Assembly (NCBI GenBank): GCA_031180725.1
Contig: JAPSLO010000006.1
Span: 124,001 to 188,000, forward strand
DNA from: Roseomonas sp.
Lineage (GTDB): Bacteria > Pseudomonadota > Alphaproteobacteria > Acetobacterales > Acetobacteraceae
Reading direction: 5' to 3'
DNA: 64,000 bases
In this document: in pieces, positions 60,136 through 64,000 of the stretch
Layout: the number at the start of each line of letters is the position of its first letter
Numbering within the stretch: position 1 is the first letter of the stretch
Program-made: the position numbers and the translations under genes
The notes under the pieces: generated by a model
Told to the model about the DNA's origin: nothing
The model's database searches: none
Seen by the model: the letters and a program-made list of their open reading frames with translations, nothing else

Positions 60136-60957
60136 ATGCTCCTCCGCACGCCGACCGAAGCCGATCTGCCCCGCGCCGGCGCACTCTCCGCCCTGGTCGG
60201 GTGGAACCAGGTGGAGGCGGATTGGCGTATCTTTTTCGATGCGGGCGAGGTGCGGGTGCTGGACGACGGCAGCCCGGATTGCCTGGCCGCGAGCGCCGCG
60301 GTGCTGCCCTTCGGGCCGGGGCTGGCCTGGATTTCCATGGTGCTGGTGCGGCCGGATCGCCGGCGGGCGGGGCTGGCAACGCAGCTCATGCGCTGGGCAG
60401 TGGAAAGGCTGGGCAGCACGCCCTGCATCGCGCTGGATGCCACGCCCGCGGGCCGCGAGGTCTATCGGCGCCTCGGCTTCCGGGACGTGTTGGGCTTCAC
60501 CCGCTGGCGTCTGCCCGCGCCGCCGGAAGCCCCGGCCATCGCGCTGCGGCCGATCGACGCGGCGGACTGGCATGCCCTGCTGACGCAGGATCTGGCCGCC
60601 TTCGGAGCGCCACGCGCGGCGCTGCTGCGCGGTTTCGCGCAACGCCTGCCGCAGGCGGCCTTCATCGCGGCGGATGGCACCGGCTTCGTGCTGGGGCGGG
60701 ACGGACTGCGTGCGCCGCAGATCGGCCCGGTGGTGGCGCGCGATCAGGCCACCGCGCTGGCGTTAATTGCCGCCGCGCAGCGGGCACTCGGCCAGCCGGC
60801 GGTGCTGGACCTGGCCGATGATGCCGCCGGGGTTGCTGCCGCGTTCCGTGCCGCCGGGGCCGAGCCGCTACGCCCCTTCACACGGATGACACGCGGCGCC
60901 CCGCTGCCCGGTGCGTCCCGGGACCTTGTTGCGATGGCCGGGCCGGAGTTCGGTTGA
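60136..60957 (+). CDS. GNAT-family N-acetyltransferase with second C-terminal domain
   Basis: A 273-residue protein. The N-terminal half is a GNAT domain: EADLPRAGALSALVGWNQVEADW, ISMVLVRPDRRRAGLATQLMRWAV (acetyl-CoA loop RRRAGLA) near residue 75-95, and ALDATPAGREVYRRLGFRDV near 105. The C-terminal half (about 135-260) matches the second GNAT-like domain of YitH/AAC-type proteins (FGAPRAALLRGF, AFIAADGTGFVLGRDGLRAPQIGPVVA). The acetyl acceptor is unknown. It starts 34 bases after the DUF202 gene. Confidence 0.85.
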   Translation: MLLRTPTEADLPRAGALSALVGWNQVEADWRIFFDAGEVRVLDDGSPDCLAASAAVLPFGPGLAWISMVLVRPDRRRAGLATQLMRWAVERLGSTPCIALDATPAGREVYRRLGFRDVLGFTRWRLPAPPEAPAIALRPIDAADWHALLTQDLAAFGAPRAALLRGFAQRLPQAAFIAADGTGFVLGRDGLRAPQIGPVVARDQATALALIAAAQRALGQPAVLDLADDAAGVAAAFRAAGAEPLRPFTRMTRGAPLPGASRDLVAMAGPEFG

Positions 60958-60985
60958 CGCTCCTGCCTTCGCGACGCACGATCCA

Positions 60986-61003
60986 GGTAACCGGTGGGTT
61001 ACC
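60986..61003. promoter_or_regulatory. Dyad GGTAAC-N6-GTTACC upstream of tctCBA
   Basis: A perfect six-base-arm inverted repeat 28 bases before the ATG of the TctC-like receptor gene. It is a good operator candidate for the transporter operon. No regulator gene is adjacent, so the binding protein is unknown. Confidence 0.45.
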
Positions 61004-61031
61004 GCCAATTCTGGGAGGGGAGTACCGAGGC

Positions 61032-62045
61032 ATGAACACCACGCGCAGAACGCTGCTGGCCGCGACCGCGGCCGGACTTGCGATGCCGGGCTTGGCGCGC
61101 GCGCAGGCCGGCGGCTGGCGCCCCGACCGCCCGGTGACCTTGATCGTCCCATGGGCTGCGGGCGGCTCCACGGACCAGATGGCCCGCATCGTGGCGGCGG
61201 AGCTGGAAGCGGCGCTGGGCCAGCGTTTCGTGGTGGTAAACCAGCCTGGTGCCTCGGGCTCCATCGGCACGCGCAACGCGCTGGAAGCGGCAAAGGATGG
61301 CTACACCTGGGCTGCCGGCGCAGCGGTGGATGTGGGCTGCTACAAGGTGCTGGGCCTGCTGGACACGATGCTGTCCGACTGGAACCTGTTCTTCGCGGTG
61401 GCCAATGTGAATGTGCTGGTCGCCAATCCACAGGCCGGCATCCGCGATTTCGGCGCGGCGCTGGAGGCCTTCCGCACCCGCGGGGCCAGCATCGCCGTGG
61501 CGACAGCCGGCGTCAGCTCCGCCGGGCACAACATGATGTCGGCCATCAAGGCCGCCACCAACATCAACTACCGCCATGCCACCTATGACGGCGGGAACCC
61601 CGCGATGATCGCGACCGTCAGCGGCGAGACGCCGATGGGCTGCGTGCTGCTGGTGGAGGCTGCGGAGATGATCCGCGCCCGCCGCCTGATCCCACTGGCC
61701 GTGCAGGCCGAACAGAGCGTCACGCTTCAGGGCGTGGGTGAGCTGCCCTCCATCAAGCGGTGGCTGCCGGACGTTCCGGCACCGCTCAACTATTTCGGCA
61801 TCTGGTGCCCGAAGGGTGTGCCCCAGAATGTGGTGGACACCGTCTCCCAAGTCTGGCGGGAGAAGATCGCGAACAGCCAGCGCCTGAAGGACTACGCCGC
61901 CCAGCGTGCCGCGGTCTTCACCCCCATCTCCGGCCAGCAGGCACATGACGAGGCCTGGAAGATGGTGCGCCAGACCGCCTGGCTCTACTTCGATGGCGGC
62001 ACGGCGCGCGTCAGCCCCGACAGCCTCGGGATCCAGCGGCTTTGA
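61032..62045 (+). CDS. tctC: TctC-type (Bug family) solute-binding receptor
   Basis: A 337-residue periplasmic receptor with a twin-arginine-type leader (TTRRTLLAATAAGLAMPGLARAQ). Bug signatures are VTLIVPWAAGGSTDQMARIVAAEL, VVVNQPGASGSIGTRNALEAAKDGYTW, and the C-terminal FGIWCPKGVPQNVVDTVSQVW. It captures a carboxylic acid for the TctB/TctA membrane pair encoded directly downstream with a four-base overlap (TTGA). The nearby enolase-superfamily and isomerase-like genes point to a sugar-acid ligand, which is inference. Confidence 0.92.
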   Translation: MNTTRRTLLAATAAGLAMPGLARAQAGGWRPDRPVTLIVPWAAGGSTDQMARIVAAELEAALGQRFVVVNQPGASGSIGTRNALEAAKDGYTWAAGAAVDVGCYKVLGLLDTMLSDWNLFFAVANVNVLVANPQAGIRDFGAALEAFRTRGASIAVATAGVSSAGHNMMSAIKAATNINYRHATYDGGNPAMIATVSGETPMGCVLLVEAAEMIRARRLIPLAVQAEQSVTLQGVGELPSIKRWLPDVPAPLNYFGIWCPKGVPQNVVDTVSQVWREKIANSQRLKDYAAQRAAVFTPISGQQAHDEAWKMVRQTAWLYFDGGTARVSPDSLGIQRL

Positions 62046-62590
62046 GCGCGACACAACAGCCGGAGGAGGGGGCCGAGAGCCCCTTCGCCGGCGACCGCGC
62101 GCCGCTGCCGCCGCGGGCCGACCTGATCACCGCGGCGGTGCTGTTCTGCTTCGGGCTTGGGGTGGTGGCGCTCTGCCTGCGCATGCCCACCTTCGTCGAG
62201 CAGTCGCATACCGGCCTGACCGCGCCCGGCATCGTGCCTGGCTTCCACGGCGTGGTGATCACGCTGCTGTCGCTGCTGCTGGGCCTGCGCGCCATCCGCC
62301 GCGGCGCGCTGCGCGACGGCAGCGGGGGCCGGGCCCTGGCGGCGGGCGACGGCCGCCGGCTGTTCATCGCCGCCGTGCTCGGCACGCTCTATGCGGGCTT
62401 CCTGGTGGGGCGGCTGCCCTTCTGGTTGGCTAGCGCGGTTTTCGTCTTCGCCTTCACCACCATCTTCGAATGGGAGAAGGGGCCGGGAGGCCGCCTGCGC
62501 CGCGTGATCGAGGCCGCGGCCATCGGCCTGGCCACCGGCATCGCCGTGATGCTGGTCTTCGAGAAGGTCTTCCTGGTGCGCCTGCCGTGA
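62042..62590 (+). CDS. tctB: TctB-type small membrane subunit
   Basis: A 182-residue membrane protein with four to five helices (LITAAVLFCFGLGVVALCLRMP, GVVITLLSLLLGLRAI, LFIAAVLGTLYAGFLVG, LASAVFVFAFTTIFEW, and IGLATGIAVMLVFEKVF). The EWEK...VIEAAAIGLATGIAVMLVFEKVFLV ending is typical of TctB. It is the small subunit of the tripartite tricarboxylate transporter. The start is TTG at 62042, overlapping the tctC stop, and the stop overlaps the tctA GTG. Confidence 0.9.
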   Translation: MSATQQPEEGAESPFAGDRAPLPPRADLITAAVLFCFGLGVVALCLRMPTFVEQSHTGLTAPGIVPGFHGVVITLLSLLLGLRAIRRGALRDGSGGRALAAGDGRRLFIAAVLGTLYAGFLVGRLPFWLASAVFVFAFTTIFEWEKGPGGRLRRVIEAAAIGLATGIAVMLVFEKVFLVRLP

Positions 62591-64000
62591 CCGATCCGCT
62601 TTCCATGCTGGGCGCCGGCTTCGCGCATGTGCTGCAGGGCGGCGCCATCTTCCACGCCTTCTGGGCGGTGCTGATCGGCATCATCGTTGGCGCCTTGCCC
62701 GGCCTGACAGCCACAATGGGCGTCGCACTGCTGACGACGCTGACCTTCACCATGGGCCCCAATGTGGCGATGCTGGTGCTGGTCTGCGTCTATGTCGGCG
62801 CCATCTATGGCGGCAGCCGCAGCGCCATCCTGCTGAACATCCCGGGCACACCGGCTTCCGCCGCCTCCACCCTGGATGGCTTTCCGCTGGCGCGGAAAGG
62901 CCTGGCGGGGCGGGCGATGGGCATCTCCACGCTCGGCTCCTGGCTCGGCACGCTGTTCGGCACGCTGATCCTGGCGATGTTTGCGCCGAGCTTCGGTGAA
63001 TTCGCGCTGCAGTTCGGCAGCTACGAGATGTTCTGGGTGGCGATGTTCGGCATCGTCATCGCCGGGAGCCTCTCGGGCGGCGATCCGCTGAAGGGCTATA
63101 TCGCCGGCTTCATCGGCCTGCTGGTGGCCACTGTTGGGCAGGAGACCAACCACGCCTATGCCCGCTTCGCCTTCGGCAATGCCGACTTGGCGGGTGGGCT
63201 TGGCCTGCTGCCAGTACTGGTGGGTGTCTTCGGCGTGGCGGAGGTGCTGAACTCCATGCGCGGCCCCGCCGTGAAAGCGGTGAGCAGTAAGCTGGACAGC
63301 GTGATTCCACGCATCGGCGACACGCTGAAATACTGGCGTACCATCCTGCGATCCGGCGCCCTGGGCACTTTCATCGGCGCCATGCCGGGGCTTGGCGAGG
63401 ATATAGCAGCTTGGACCAGTTATGCCGCCGCCAAGCGCGCCAGCGCGGAACGCGACCAGTTCGGCAAGGGCAGCGTGGAAGGGCTGATGTCGGCCGAGAC
63501 CGGCGAAAGCGCCTGCGTGCCTGGCGCCATCATCCCCGTGCTGACGCTGGCCGTGCCGGGCAGCGCGCCGGCCGCGGTGCTCATGGCGGCGATGATGATC
63601 CATGGGCTGAACCCTGGCCCGATGCTGGCGATCACCGCGCCGGAGTTCATCTATCAGATCGTCGCCATGCTGGTGATCGCCGACATGGTGAAGCTGGTCT
63701 ATGGCTTGGTGCTGGTGCGGCCGCTGCTATGGGTTCTGCTGATCCCGCGCGAGAGGCTGATGCCCGTGGTCTTCGTGCTGTGCACCGTGGGCGCCTTCGC
63801 CATCACGTCCCGCCTGTTCGACATCTGGGTAATGCTGGGCGCGGGGCTGGTCGGCTTCATCCTGCGCGAGTTGCGCTTCCCGATGGCACCACTAGTGCTG
63901 GGCATCGTGCTGGGCGAACTGCTGGACAAGAACCTGCTGCGCGGCCTCACCCTCTCGGGCGGCGACATCTCGCCCTTCTTCACGCGGCCGATCAGCATGG
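62587..64000 (+). CDS. tctA: TctA-type large membrane subunit, 3' end outside the window
   Basis: The frame is open from GTG 62587 to the window end: 471 codons of the roughly 500 expected. TctA hallmarks are IIVGALPGLTATMGVALLTTLTF near residue 34, YVGAIYGGSRSAILLNIPGTPASAASTLDG near 70, IGAMPGLGEDIAAWTSYAAAKRA near 260, and AETGESACVPGAIIPVLTLAVPGS near 300. About twelve membrane helices are visible. It is the proton- or sodium-driven channel subunit working with TctB and the TctC receptor. Its GTG overlaps the tctB stop by four bases. Confidence 0.93.
   Translation, partial: MTDPLSMLGAGFAHVLQGGAIFHAFWAVLIGIIVGALPGLTATMGVALLTTLTFTMGPNVAMLVLVCVYVGAIYGGSRSAILLNIPGTPASAASTLDGFPLARKGLAGRAMGISTLGSWLGTLFGTLILAMFAPSFGEFALQFGSYEMFWVAMFGIVIAGSLSGGDPLKGYIAGFIGLLVATVGQETNHAYARFAFGNADLAGGLGLLPVLVGVFGVAEVLNSMRGPAVKAVSSKLDSVIPRIGDTLKYWRTILRSGALGTFIGAMPGLGEDIAAWTSYAAAKRASAERDQFGKGSVEGLMSAETGESACVPGAIIPVLTLAVPGSAPAAVLMAAMMIHGLNPGPMLAITAPEFIYQIVAMLVIADMVKLVYGLVLVRPLLWVLLIPRERLMPVVFVLCTVGAFAITSRLFDIWVMLGAGLVGFILRELRFPMAPLVLGIVLGELLDKNLLRGLTLSGGDISPFFTRPISM

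Overview
The window is 64 kb of high-GC, gene-dense bacterial chromosome with no rRNA, tRNA, phage, IS element or CRISPR array that I can see. Several markers point to an alphaproteobacterium. There is a GapR-type nucleoid protein next to a DUF1244 gene, and a helicase, S4-protein, fdxA, carD gene order. acnA is followed by divergent ccmAB, trxB lies beside an Lrp-type regulator, and there is a LexA box of the GTTC-N7-GTTC form. The many tripartite tricarboxylate (TTT/Bug) receptors, Tat-type signals and very high GC suggest Acetobacteraceae, perhaps a Roseomonas-like genus. That family-level placement is inference from gene content.

Layout. 0-8 kb: a complete Dpp/Opp-type peptide ABC transporter with two paralogous binding proteins transcribed divergently, followed by a C39-like protein. 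8-13.5 kb: small and secreted proteins (an Asp-Pro repeat protein, an SOS-box small membrane protein, VOC, TPR and SMP-30 proteins) and ada. 13.5-16.6 kb: pyruvate kinase carrying an N-terminal YdaS/Cro-like DNA-binding domain, divergent from an OmpA-type outer-membrane protein. 17.4-22.9 kb: a tartrate/glycerate locus (glycerate kinase, GntR regulator, tartrate dehydrogenase-like enzyme, metallo-beta-lactamase-fold protein, Bug receptor). 22.9-26.7 kb: DUF1244, GapR, flavin reductase-like protein, an ATPase, an amino-acid-type binding protein and a D-2-hydroxyacid dehydrogenase.

26.8-31.6 kb (mostly minus): sirtuin, DUF883 protein, MFS, then copper-related periplasmic genes (PCuAC, a Cys-containing small protein, YcnI, DUF2946) and ThpR. 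31.7-37.2 kb: the TesA / YbbA / YbbP set, a deaminase and a Bax-inhibitor-1 protein behind a clear sigma70-like promoter. 37.6-44 kb (minus): helicase, S4 protein, FdxA, CarD with a 280-residue histone-H1-like tail, and a solitary CysD. 44-54 kb: MFS, a phosphoesterase/lipid-kinase pair, aconitase, ccmAB, and a tightly coupled sulfotransferase / SDR / MpaB-type oxygenase operon. 54.4-57.3 kb: a possible small RNA, LysR, TrxB, Lrp. 57.4-64 kb: an enolase-superfamily enzyme, a sugar-isomerase-like protein, DUF202 and GNAT proteins, and a tctCBA transporter that runs off the end.

The most unusual items are: the HTH-pyruvate kinase fusion with two identical dyads (CTTA-N7-TAAG) just upstream; CarD with a histone-like tail; an SOS-boxed small membrane protein; an 11-bp motif shared by the two tartrate/glycerate promoters; a hairpin that hides the DUF1244 ribosome-binding site; and a multi-hairpin small-RNA candidate at 54.4 kb.
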